Notes under the pieces: generated by a model | Database searches by the model: none | The model's input: the letters and a program-made list of their open reading frames with translations, nothing else | Told to the model about the DNA's origin: nothing | Assembly (NCBI RefSeq): GCF_000743715.1 | Contig: NZ_JQEY01000024.1 | Span: 1-37,849, forward strand | DNA length: 37,849 bases | Origin: Palleronia rufa | GTDB taxonomy: Bacteria; Pseudomonadota; Alphaproteobacteria; Rhodobacterales; Rhodobacteraceae | Direction of reading: 5' to 3' | Translations under genes and position numbers: made by a program | Part shown: positions 16,017 to 24,226 of the stretch, one piece after another | Position numbering within the stretch: the stretch's first letter is position 1 | Layout: every line of letters begins with the position of its first letter

Positions 16017-17771
16017 ATGAGCGGGGCCCCGGACATCATCGTACAGCGCGACTCGCGGCGGCGCTGGGCGTTGCGGACCGGCCTGGCCGCGGTGGTGTTC
16101 TTGGCCGTCGTCACGGTCTGGATCACCAACAGCCTGCTGACCCAGCGCTTTACCGAGTCCACCCGAAACCGGGCGGAGGTGCGTCTGGCCCTCTATTCCG
16201 GCAACCTCATCTCTGCTTTGCAGCGCGCCAGCGTGGTGCCGCTTCTGCTCAGCCGCGATCCGGCGCTGATCGGCGCGCTCACCTCCAGCGACTACACCCA
16301 GACGACCCAGCGGCTGTTGTCCTACCTCGATGAGATCGGGGCGGCGTCGCTGACGCTGCTCGACGCGGACGGGCGCACCGTGGCCGCCAGCGAACGCGAG
16401 AACCTCGGCGCCAATCGCCGGTCGGAACAGTTCTTCGTCGCCGCGCAGCGTTCTCCCGAAACGGTGTTCACGACGACCCGCACCGATAGCGGCGCGTTCG
16501 CGTTCAACTATTCCCGCCGGCTGGAAGTCGAGGGCAAGCTGGTCGGCGTGATCGTCGTCGGTGTCGATCTGCGCCAGTTCGAGCGGAACTGGGCCGGCTT
16601 TTCGGACGCGGTCATGGTCACTGACAGCGAGGGCCGGATCATCCTGGCGACAGAGAGCCGCTGGCGGGGTCTTTCGGAGGACGAGGCGCTGGCACGCCGC
16701 TCCGCCACCGGCGCGATCCAGCGCGCGATCCGCGCCACGGCGGACTGGACGGTGGTGCCCGTGGACGCCTACCTGGGCGGAGAGGCCGTGATGCGCCAGT
16801 CGACGCGGATCGCGTTCCAGGGCTGGCGGATGACATCCTTTACAAGCTACGCCAGCGTTCGCGAGCGGGTGAACGGCGTCCTGGCGCTCGAAATCATGGG
16901 GTTTGCGCTGGTCCTGGCGCTGACCTCGTTTCTGGTCGGGCGCAAGGCGCTGACCCGGCTGACCTTCTTCCAGCGCGAGTCGGTCGAGCTCAGGCGTCTC
17001 AACACCGCGCTCCAGCGCGAGGTGGCCGAGAGAAAGCGCGCCGAGGCAAATCTGGAAGTGGCCGAGCAGACGGTCGCGCAGACCTCCAAGCTGGCGGTGC
17101 TGGGAGAGATGTCGGCCTCTGTCAGCCATGAGTTGAACCAGCCCCTGGCGGCGATGAAGACCTATCTGGCCGGTGCGCGCCTTCTGGTGCAGCGCCGCCG
17201 TCCCGAAGAGGCGCTGGCGTCGTTCCATCGCATAGACGACCTGATCGAGCGGATGGGATCCATCACCCGCCAGCTCAAGAGCTATGCGCGCAAGGGCGGC
17301 ACCGCGATGGAACCGCTCGACCTGCGCGACTGCCTGTCCGGCGCGCTGGCGATGATGGAACCGCAGCTCAAGCGCCAGGACATCCGGATCGAGACCGCGG
17401 TCCCGCGTGAGCCGGTCGTCGTGCAGGTGGATCGCATCCGCGTCGAGCAGGTGATCGTGAACCTGTTGCGCAACGCCATCGACGCCGTGCGCGACCGGGA
17501 GGACCCTTGCATCGAACTCTACCTGACCTCCGGCGATACCGCACTCTTGACCGTTCGTGACAACGGCACCGGCATCACCGATCTGGACCAGCTGTTCGAG
17601 CCCTTCTACACCACGAAAGCCCCCGGCGACGGAACCGGCCTGGGCCTGGCGATCTCGTCCGGGATCGTCGCCGACCTTGGCGGTCGGCTGACCGCACGCA
17701 ACGGCCGCAGCGGCGGCGCCGTCTTCGAAATGCAGCTTCCCTTGCGGGAATCCCTTGAAGCAGCGGAGTGA
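16017..17771 (+). CDS. dctB: DctB-type sensor histidine kinase
   Basis: A 584-aa membrane kinase: first membrane helix about 20-41, periplasmic double-Cache sensor domain about 42-285 (RENLGANRRSEQFFV and SGAFAFNYSRRL lie in it), second helix about 287-308, a coiled-coil linker about 318-360, then the HisKA domain with SHELNQPLAAMKTY (phosphorylated His371). The ATPase domain follows with the N box VNLLRNAIDAV (481-491), DNGTGI (515-520), FEPFYTTK and GTGLGLAI (539-546). This is the layout of DctB, the C4-dicarboxylate sensor of the Dct transport system. No dctP/Q/M transporter is in the window, so the ligand is inferred. The response regulator follows with an overlap or near-overlap. Confidence 0.88.
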   Translation: MSGAPDIIVQRDSRRRWALRTGLAAVVFLAVVTVWITNSLLTQRFTESTRNRAEVRLALYSGNLISALQRASVVPLLLSRDPALIGALTSSDYTQTTQRLLSYLDEIGAASLTLLDADGRTVAASERENLGANRRSEQFFVAAQRSPETVFTTTRTDSGAFAFNYSRRLEVEGKLVGVIVVGVDLRQFERNWAGFSDAVMVTDSEGRIILATESRWRGLSEDEALARRSATGAIQRAIRATADWTVVPVDAYLGGEAVMRQSTRIAFQGWRMTSFTSYASVRERVNGVLALEIMGFALVLALTSFLVGRKALTRLTFFQRESVELRRLNTALQREVAERKRAEANLEVAEQTVAQTSKLAVLGEMSASVSHELNQPLAAMKTYLAGARLLVQRRRPEEALASFHRIDDLIERMGSITRQLKSYARKGGTAMEPLDLRDCLSGALAMMEPQLKRQDIRIETAVPREPVVVQVDRIRVEQVIVNLLRNAIDAVRDREDPCIELYLTSGDTALLTVRDNGTGITDLDQLFEPFYTTKAPGDGTGLGLAISSGIVADLGGRLTARNGRSGGAVFEMQLPLRESLEAAE

Positions 17772-17779
17772 CCCAAACA

Positions 17780-19111
17780 ATGGCCCATGCCATGAAGATC
17801 GCGATCGTCGACGACGAAAAGGACATGCGCCAGTCGATCAGCCAGTGGCTGGCGCTGTCGGGCTACGAGACGGAGGCCTATGCCACCGCAGAGGACGCGC
17901 TGAAGACCATCGCGACCGATTTTCCGGGCATCGTGATTTCCGACATCAAGATGCCGGGGATGGACGGGATGGCGTTCCTCAAGCGGTTGATGAGCGTCGA
18001 TTCCGCCCTTCCGGTCATCATGATCACCGGCCACGGCGACGTGCCCATGGCGGTGGAGGCGATGCAGATGGGCGCGTTCGATTTTCTCGAAAAGCCGTTC
18101 GACCCGGACAAGATGACCACCCTGGCCAAGCGGGCGGCGATCCAGCGGCGCCTGACGCTCGACAATCGCGCGCTCCGGCGAGAGCTGGGCGACGGGACCG
18201 GTATCATGAAGAAGTTGATCGGCGCCTCACCGGTCATGGAGCGTCTCCGAGAGGACATTCTGGATCTGGGCCAGGCCGACGGCCACGTTCTGATCGATGG
18301 CGAGACGGGGACCGGCAAAACCCTGACCGCCCACGCGCTGCACGCCGTCGGCGCCAAGGCAAAGCAGAAATTCGTGCTCTTCTCCTGCGCCGGGCAGGAT
18401 GAGGCGACCCTGGGCGCGCGGCTCTTCGGCCCCTCCGAGGCCGAGATCCCCCTGATCGAACAGGCCCGCGGCGGCACCCTGGTCCTTGAGGACATCGACG
18501 CGCTGCCCGCCAGCCTGCAGGCGCGTCTGCTGACCTGGATGAACGAGCAGGGCGCACCGGCCGAAACGCGGGTGATCGCGATCTCGAACCTGTCGGAACA
18601 GGGCAAGACCTGTGAGGACGTCTTGCGTCCGGATCTCTACTACCGGCTGGCGGCGATGAAGATCACCCTGCCGCCGCTCCGCGCCCGCGGTGAGGACATC
18701 CTGACGCTTTTCACCCGCTTTGCCGACCAGGCGGCAGATGACTACGGCGGCGAGGCGCCGGAACTCTCCGCCCAGGAGGCCGCGCAGCTTTTGCAGGCGC
18801 CCTGGCCCGGCAACATACGCCAGCTGATCAACGTGGCGGAGCGCGCAGCAATGCAGAACAGGCGGGGCACCGGGACGATCTCTTCGCTGTTGATGGCCAA
18901 CGAGGAGGATGCAGAACCCGGCATGACGACCGAAGGCAAGCCGCTCAAGGAATACGTGGAAGCGTTCGAGCGCATGCTGATCGACAACACCATGCGCCGT
19001 CATCGCGGATCCATCGTCGCGGTGATGGATGAGCTCTGCCTGCCGCGCCGGACCCTGAACGAGAAGATGGCCAAGTACAACCTGAGCCGGTCCGACTATC
19101 TGTCGGGGTGA
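17780..19111 (+). CDS. dctD: DctD-type response regulator lacking GAFTGA
   Basis: A 443-aa NtrC-like regulator: receiver domain 1-120 with ISDIKMPGMDG (phospho-acceptor Asp55) and Lys105, an AAA+ domain about 143-370 with Walker A GETGTGKT (174-181), and a C-terminal Fis-type helix-turn-helix (about 400-440). The sigma-54 contact loop GAFTGA is absent: after ARLFGP the chain goes straight to SEAEIPLIEQA, about six to ten residues shorter than normal DctD. Walker B reads LVLEDID in place of the usual LFLDEIE. It is therefore unlikely to act through sigma-54; a role with sigma-70 or as a repressor is inferred. ATG 17780 has a GGAG site 11 nt upstream; a GTG at 17768 overlapping the dctB stop is the alternative start. 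Confidence 0.87.
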   Translation: MAHAMKIAIVDDEKDMRQSISQWLALSGYETEAYATAEDALKTIATDFPGIVISDIKMPGMDGMAFLKRLMSVDSALPVIMITGHGDVPMAVEAMQMGAFDFLEKPFDPDKMTTLAKRAAIQRRLTLDNRALRRELGDGTGIMKKLIGASPVMERLREDILDLGQADGHVLIDGETGTGKTLTAHALHAVGAKAKQKFVLFSCAGQDEATLGARLFGPSEAEIPLIEQARGGTLVLEDIDALPASLQARLLTWMNEQGAPAETRVIAISNLSEQGKTCEDVLRPDLYYRLAAMKITLPPLRARGEDILTLFTRFADQAADDYGGEAPELSAQEAAQLLQAPWPGNIRQLINVAERAAMQNRRGTGTISSLLMANEEDAEPGMTTEGKPLKEYVEAFERMLIDNTMRRHRGSIVAVMDELCLPRRTLNEKMAKYNLSRSDYLSG

Positions 19112-19580
19112 GAGCGGTAGAGACGAAATAGGGAAAACAAAGGCAACACGCGGCCTTGTGCGGAGACTCTAATCCGGCGCATGGATGGCGGTCCGTCGCC
19201 TGACCCGCCGTGCGGGTGCAGAAACGCGTTGTGCTCGGGACGGATTCCGGCCTATGCTTGAGGACACGGGTTCGGAAACGCGCTAGGATTTCGCAACCTG
19301 AAGATGATTTCGCTGTTGGCGACTCGCACTTCCGGGGCCAGACAGACAGATCGCATCCCGGCCCATGTTCGTCATGGTCAGGACCCCGTTCATGGGCGCG
19401 GAGCCTCTTCGCGCCGGAGTAGAAATAGCGATGCGCCGCGACGTTCCGACACTGCCTTGGTTTGCTCCGCCCTTCGTGGCTGGACAGGCAGTGCCCGCGT
19501 CCGGCGCCATCGCACCACCCTATCGCGCCCGGCCCGTCCCATGCCGGACGATCCCAGGGGGGCGCGCGGAATTTGATCAC
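19112..19580 (+). other. Long region upstream of rne, probable 5' leader
   Basis: No separate gene is recognised in these 469 bp. The frame of rne is open for 72 codons upstream of the ATG, but the extension is Arg/Pro-rich and absent from RNase E N-termini, so it is probably untranslated leader. A promoter candidate lies at 19229-19258, which would give a leader of about 316 nt. Long rne leaders are known in enteric bacteria, where they mediate feedback control by RNase E itself; whether that holds here is inference. Confidence 0.45.
19229..19258 (+). promoter_or_regulatory. Promoter candidate for rne
   Basis: TTGTGC (19229-19234) and TATGCT (19253-19258) are 18 nt apart. The match is moderate. 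It is the best sigma70-like pair I found upstream of rne. Confidence 0.3.
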
Positions 19581-22337
19581 ATGGCAAAGAAAATGCTCAT
19601 CGACGCCACCCACGCGGAGGAAACCCGCGTCGTGGTGGTGGACGGACACAAGGTCGAGGAATTCGACTTCGAATCCGAGAACAAGCGCCAGCTTGCCGGC
19701 AATATCTACCTGGCAAAGGTCACGCGTGTAGAACCGTCCCTGCAGGCGGCTTTCGTCGACTACGGCGGCAACCGGCACGGGTTCCTGGCTTTTTCGGAGG
19801 TTCATCCCGACTACTACCAGATCCCCGTAGCCGACCGTCAGGCGCTCCTCGATGAGGAAGAGGCCGAGGCAGAGGCCGAAGCCGCCCGCAACGATCCCGA
19901 ACGGCGCGACGGCGACAAGCGCGGATCGTCCGGCCGATCGCGGTCCCGCTCGCGCACGCGCGCGGCACGCACGGAAACGGATGAGGATGCCGTCGCCACC
20001 GCCGATCTGTCGGGCGACGACGCCGCAGAGGCGCAGGCCGCAGCCATCGCCGCGGACGCGCCCGGCATGAACGTGGTCGATGTGGCCGATGACGAAGGCG
20101 CCACCGCCCCCGGCGACGATCCCCGCGATCCGGAGAAGGATGACGATGAGCCGCGCGGCTACGTCGCCGCCGACGATGCGGCGGAGCGCGACAGCTCGAT
20201 CGAGTCGGTGGCCGATGACGACGTGACGGACGAGGTTCGCCGCCCGCGCAAGCCCCGCGCGAAGAAATACAAGATCCAGGAGGTCATCAAGGTCCGCCAG
20301 ATCCTGCTGGTCCAGGTCGTCAAGGAAGAGCGCGGCAACAAGGGCGCGGCGCTGACCACCTATCTCAGCCTGCCGGGGCGCTACTGCGTGCTGATGCCCA
20401 ACACCGCGCGCGGCGGCGGGATCTCTCGCAAGATCACCAACGCCGCGGACCGCAAGAAACTCAAGGAGATCGCCGGCTCCATCGACGTGCCGAAAGGCGC
20501 CGGGCTCATCATCCGGACCGCGGGGGCCAAGCGGACCAAGACCGAGATCAAGCGCGACTACGAATACCTGCAGCGCATGTGGGAACAGATCCGCGAACTG
20601 ACGCTGAAATCCGTCGCCCCGGCCGCGATCTACGAGGAGGGCAACCTCATCAAGCGGTCGATCCGCGATCTCTACAACCGCGAGATCGACGAGGTCTGGG
20701 TGGAAGGCGAAGGCGGCTACCGCACCGCAAAGGACTTCATGAAGATGATCATGCCGTCCCACGCCAAGAACGTGAAGCACTACCACGACCAGTTGCCTCT
20801 GTTCGCCCGCCACCAGGTCGAGACGTATCTGGGCGCGATGTACGACCCCACGGTGCGGTTGCCGTCGGGCGGCTACATCGTCATCGGCGTGACCGAGGCG
20901 CTCGTCGCCATCGACGTGAACTCCGGCAAGGCGACCAAGGAAGGCTCGATCGAGGAGACCGCCTACAAGACCAACATGGAGGCCGCCGAGGAGGTGGCCC
21001 GCCAGTTGCGCCTGCGCGACCTGGCCGGTCTGATCGTGATCGACTTCATCGACATGGAGGACCGAAAGCACAACGCCAACGTCGAGAAACACTTCAAGGA
21101 CAAGCTCAAGACGGACCGCGCGCGCATCCAGGTGGGCAAGATCAGCGGCTTCGGCCTTCTGGAGATGTCCCGGCAGCGCCTCCGCCCCGGCATGATCGAG
21201 GCGACGACCCAGCCTTGCAAGCACTGTCACGGGACCGGGCTGCTGCGCTCGGACGACAACGTGGCGCTGGCGGTGCTGCGGCAACTGGAAGAAGAGGGCA
21301 CGCGCAAGAAGTCCAAGGAGGTCTGCGTGACCTTGCCGGTGGCCATCTGCAACTATCTGATGAACCAGAAGCGCGATCACGTTGCGATGATCGAATCGCG
21401 TTTCGGCCTGGCGGTCCGGCTGGAGGCCGATCCTGCCCTCGTCAGCCCCGACTACCGCATGGAGAAGCTGAAGCACCAGACCATCCGCACGGTCCGGCAG
21501 ACGGCGGCGATCACGTCCTCCATGGCGATGATGGAGGAAGACGAGAACGATATCGTCGAAGAGCAGGATGAGCTTGAGGTCGATGAGGCGGATGCGCCCG
21601 CCGCCGCAGCGAGTGAGGGGGGTGCAGAGGCGCCCCGGGACGACACTTCGGAGGACAAGCCGAAGAAGAAGCGCCGCCGCCGGCGGCGCCGGAAGAAGAC
21701 CGAGAATGGAGACGGCACGACGGACGAGCAGGAGGGGAACGCCGCCGCCGATCGGCCGCGAGAGGGCGATGGCGATGCCGATGTCCGTCCCCAACCGGCC
21801 GAGGCGGCGCAGGACGCCGACTCCGTGACAGACGGCGACGCGACGACGCAAGGCGACACCGGGCAGGACGGCGACATCGCGCAGGACGGCGACGCGCCCT
21901 CCAAGCCGCGGTCGCGCTCCCGTTCACGCTCGCGCAAGAAGTCCCCGGCCGCCGATGCGTCTGTCGATGCGCCCGTCGATGCCATGGCGGCTGCTCCCGC
22001 TTCGCAGGCCGCGGTATCCGAGCCGGTCGGTGAGGCTGAGGGCGGGTCCGACCCGGCCCCGGCGAGGGCCGCAGAAACCGCCGGCGCGCCGGAAACCCCG
22101 CCAGAGCCCGCATTCGAATCGCCCGATATGCCGCCTCTGGAGACGAAATCGACCCGGTTCGGATCTCCCGTGCCAGAAGAGGTCTCTGAGCGGGTGACGG
22201 AGGATGCGGGGGTCGCGCCGCCGGTGCCCGACGCGCCCCATGCCGCCGCGAATGCCGATGAAGAACCCGCGGAGGGCGACGTGGCGGTGACGGAGGACAA
22301 GCCGAAGAAACGCGGCTGGTGGTCGCTCAGAAAGTGA
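19581..22337 (+). CDS. rne: Ribonuclease E
   Basis: RNase E is the main endoribonuclease for mRNA decay and rRNA/tRNA processing and scaffolds the degradosome. The 918-aa product starts AKKMLIDATHAEETRVVVVDG. The S1 RNA-binding domain (about 36-275) is split by an insert of about 145 residues (83-228) rich in Asp, Glu, Ala and Arg. The catalytic DNase I-like domain carries ALVAIDVNSGKATKEGS and GLIVIDFIDMED, and the Zn-link is PCKHCHGTG. After about residue 650 the C-terminal half is disordered, acidic and Ala-rich with basic blocks (KPKKKRRRRRRRKK and RSRSRSRSRKK), ending KKRGWWSLRK. ATG 19581 fits the family start. A strong terminator follows the stop. Confidence 0.96.
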   Translation: MAKKMLIDATHAEETRVVVVDGHKVEEFDFESENKRQLAGNIYLAKVTRVEPSLQAAFVDYGGNRHGFLAFSEVHPDYYQIPVADRQALLDEEEAEAEAEAARNDPERRDGDKRGSSGRSRSRSRTRAARTETDEDAVATADLSGDDAAEAQAAAIAADAPGMNVVDVADDEGATAPGDDPRDPEKDDDEPRGYVAADDAAERDSSIESVADDDVTDEVRRPRKPRAKKYKIQEVIKVRQILLVQVVKEERGNKGAALTTYLSLPGRYCVLMPNTARGGGISRKITNAADRKKLKEIAGSIDVPKGAGLIIRTAGAKRTKTEIKRDYEYLQRMWEQIRELTLKSVAPAAIYEEGNLIKRSIRDLYNREIDEVWVEGEGGYRTAKDFMKMIMPSHAKNVKHYHDQLPLFARHQVETYLGAMYDPTVRLPSGGYIVIGVTEALVAIDVNSGKATKEGSIEETAYKTNMEAAEEVARQLRLRDLAGLIVIDFIDMEDRKHNANVEKHFKDKLKTDRARIQVGKISGFGLLEMSRQRLRPGMIEATTQPCKHCHGTGLLRSDDNVALAVLRQLEEEGTRKKSKEVCVTLPVAICNYLMNQKRDHVAMIESRFGLAVRLEADPALVSPDYRMEKLKHQTIRTVRQTAAITSSMAMMEEDENDIVEEQDELEVDEADAPAAAASEGGAEAPRDDTSEDKPKKKRRRRRRRKKTENGDGTTDEQEGNAAADRPREGDGDADVRPQPAEAAQDADSVTDGDATTQGDTGQDGDIAQDGDAPSKPRSRSRSRSRKKSPAADASVDAPVDAMAAAPASQAAVSEPVGEAEGGSDPAPARAAETAGAPETPPEPAFESPDMPPLETKSTRFGSPVPEEVSERVTEDAGVAPPVPDAPHAAANADEEPAEGDVAVTEDKPKKRGWWSLRK

Positions 22338-22356
22338 CCTGACACGCCGGACAATC

Positions 22357-22390
22357 GGGGTCGCCTCTCAGGGGCGGCCCCTTTTCGTTT
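22357..22390 (+). terminator. Rho-independent terminator of rne
   Basis: GGGGTCGCC (22357-22365) pairs with GGCGGCCCC (22373-22381), nine pairs including one G-T, loop 7 nt, followed by TTTTCGTTT. It begins 19 nt after the rne stop codon. Confidence 0.88.
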
Positions 22391-22445
22391 CGGGCCGTGA
22401 CCGGACCGTGGCACGGACGGCCGCGGGTCCGGGCGGATATCCCCC

Positions 22446-22676
22446 TCAGCCGGTCTTGCGGATAAAGTAGTGGGAGACGGCCCCGATCGTCTCTGCGCCC
22501 AGCAGATCGTGCCCTGCCTCGGTGCAGAAATGCGGCACATCCACCACGGCGGCGGGGTCGTCCGCGCGCACGCGCAGCACGTCGCCCGCGGCAAGCGTCT
22601 TGAGCCGCTTGCGGGCCTTGAGCACCGGCAGGGGGCAGAGCAGCCCCACCGCGTCGAGATCGGCGTCGAATTCCAT
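22446..22676 (-). CDS. TusA-family sulfurtransferase
   Basis: A 76-aa protein with the single active-site signature of the family, GLLCPLPVLKARKRL, in which Cys14 of CPxP carries a persulfide. The two-layer fold is indicated by DVLRVRADDPAAVVDVPHFC and a late HYFIRK strand. TusA-like proteins hand sulfur to tRNA thiolation, molybdenum cofactor or other pathways. Cys51 in VPHFCTEAGH is typical of the YeeD/SirA-like subgroup. It is convergent with rne, whose terminator lies between them. Which sulfur pathway it serves cannot be told from this locus. Confidence 0.9.
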   Translation of the reverse strand: MEFDADLDAVGLLCPLPVLKARKRLKTLAAGDVLRVRADDPAAVVDVPHFCTEAGHDLLGAETIGAVSHYFIRKTG

Positions 22677-22990
22677 GGGCCGTCACATCGCACCCTTGTT
22701 TCCGCTTGTCCACGCCGTCCCGCAGTGTCGTGCGGCCGGTTCTCCTGAACGGCGGCGCCGACCCGCACTTGCGTCCAGCCGTCCAGATACGCTCGACAAA
22801 CGGTCTGCGATCCCTTCACTGTCGCGGCGGCTGGCGGGTACCCTTCCCGTGGCAGCGCTCCGCGGTCCGTCCGGCGCCTGTCCCCGCCATCGCTCGTCAA
22901 CGGGCTTTCCACGCTGCGGATGCCCCGGTCCGGGCTTATATTGGCCACTATTGTCCTCTAGTCTCGGCCCGACGGCGCAGCGGAGGCGAC
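22677..22990. other. Divergent intergenic region
   Basis: This 314-bp region lies between the TusA-family gene (minus) and the hydrolase gene (plus) and presumably holds both promoters. I see no gene, no tRNA and no strong promoter hexamers. The only AT-richer patch is near 22938-22961 (TTATATTGGCCACTATTG), which would be a reasonable place for the hydrolase promoter. Confidence 0.4.
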
Positions 22991-24226
22991 ATGGCGACAG
23001 TGAGGAGGCGCCGGGTATTCTACATTCCCGGCTACGACCCGATCCATCCCCGTCGCTACAGAGAGCTCTACCGCAAGCAAGGAGCGACGCAGGCGGCGCT
23101 GTCGGACTATGCCATCGCGCTGACGCCGCGCGCCGGCGCCCGCTACGGCTGGTCGGTGGAGGCCCGCGTCGAGGGGCACGACGTGTCGGCCACGGTCGAG
23201 GTCCTCGTCTGGTCGGATATCGTGAAGGACAGCATGGGGGCGGGGGTCGTTGCCACCTACGCGCAGCTTGTCCGCACGGCGTGGACCTATATCGCCAGCG
23301 GGGCGCTGGCGCGGCTCTTGTGGCTGCGCAAGGGGCCGGTGATCGCGGCGCTCTATCCCGTGGGCATGCTGCTGGGACAGCTCCTGCTCTGTCTTGGCGC
23401 GGCGTGGGTGCTCGGGGCGCTGGCCGCCTGGGTGCTCGGTCGGGCCGGGGCGCCGGGATGGGCTGCCGTCCCGGCCATGTTGGCGGTGTCGGCAGGTGTG
23501 TTCGCGCAGGGGCTCAGGACTTTCCGGCGGCATGACCGCCGCCTGTTCGCCTACTACCTCATGCACGACTACGCTTTTGCGGCCCGTTGGAACGGCGCCA
23601 ACCCGCCGGCGCTGGAGACCCGGATGGCCGCCTTCGGCGATGCCATCGCACGGGCCTTGACCGAAGAGGTGGATGAGGTGCTGGTCGTCGGCCACTCCTC
23701 TGGCGCGCATCTGGCCGTTTCGGTTCTGGCGGATCTGATCCGCGAGGGGCGCGTACCGCAGACCGGCCCGGCGCTGTCCTTCCTGTCCCTGGGTCAGGTC
23801 ATCCCGATGATGTCCTTCCTGCCCGGTGCGCATCGCCTGCGCGCCGATCTGAACCTTCTGGGCGGCACGGATCGGCTGTTCTGGCTGGACGTGACGGCAC
23901 CCGGGGACGGCTGCGCCTTCGCGCTCTGCGACCCGGTGGCGGTCACGGGCGTGGCGCCACCGGCGCGGACCGGTCCGCTGGTCCTGTCGGCGGCCTTCTC
24001 CCGGACGCTCCGCGCCGAGACCTGGGCGGCCTTGCGCTGGCGCTTCTTCCGGCTTCATTTCCAGTACCTCTGCGCTTTCGACAACCTGGCCTGCGATCCG
24101 GCCGCCTATGACTATTTCCGCGTCACGGCCGGCCCGCTGAGCCTGCGGGAGCGTTTCGCGGGGCGTCGCGCGTCGAAAAGCCGGATCGACCGGTCGGCTT
24201 CGCGCTATACCTCCATGGCCGCATGA
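22991..24226 (+). CDS. Membrane-anchored alpha/beta hydrolase-like protein
   Basis: A 411-aa protein. The start RRVFYIPGYDPIHPRRYRELY resembles an alpha/beta hydrolase first strand and oxyanion region. Two hydrophobic segments (about 117-145 and 147-172) form a membrane hairpin in the middle. The C-terminal half contains VLVVGHSSGAHLAVSVLADL (about 230-249), the GxSxG nucleophile elbow. An Asp (FWLDVTAPGDGCAF) and later His could complete the triad. A GGAGG ribosome site lies 4-5 nt before the ATG. The last four bases overlap the P450 start (ATGA), so hydrolase and P450 are translationally coupled and probably act in one lipid- or ester-related pathway. No named family is recognised. Confidence 0.72.
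   Translation: MATVRRRRVFYIPGYDPIHPRRYRELYRKQGATQAALSDYAIALTPRAGARYGWSVEARVEGHDVSATVEVLVWSDIVKDSMGAGVVATYAQLVRTAWTYIASGALARLLWLRKGPVIAALYPVGMLLGQLLLCLGAAWVLGALAAWVLGRAGAPGWAAVPAMLAVSAGVFAQGLRTFRRHDRRLFAYYLMHDYAFAARWNGANPPALETRMAAFGDAIARALTEEVDEVLVVGHSSGAHLAVSVLADLIREGRVPQTGPALSFLSLGQVIPMMSFLPGAHRLRADLNLLGGTDRLFWLDVTAPGDGCAFALCDPVAVTGVAPPARTGPLVLSAAFSRTLRAETWAALRWRFFRLHFQYLCAFDNLACDPAAYDYFRVTAGPLSLRERFAGRRASKSRIDRSASRYTSMAA

Noticed and set aside
19365-19580. In-frame 72-codon N-terminal extension of rne
   Set aside because: The residues are Arg/Pro-rich and unlike any RNase E start, whereas the ATG at 19581 gives the standard family N-terminus.
18945-21851. 968-codon minus-strand frame across dctD, the rne leader and rne
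   Set aside because: It overlaps two clearly real genes, is low in recognisable motifs, and has the composition of the complement of coding DNA.
21452-22948. Ser-rich 498-codon minus-strand frame over the rne 3' half
   Set aside because: The Ser and Arg richness is the complement of the acidic, Ala-rich RNase E tail; no start signal or motif is present.
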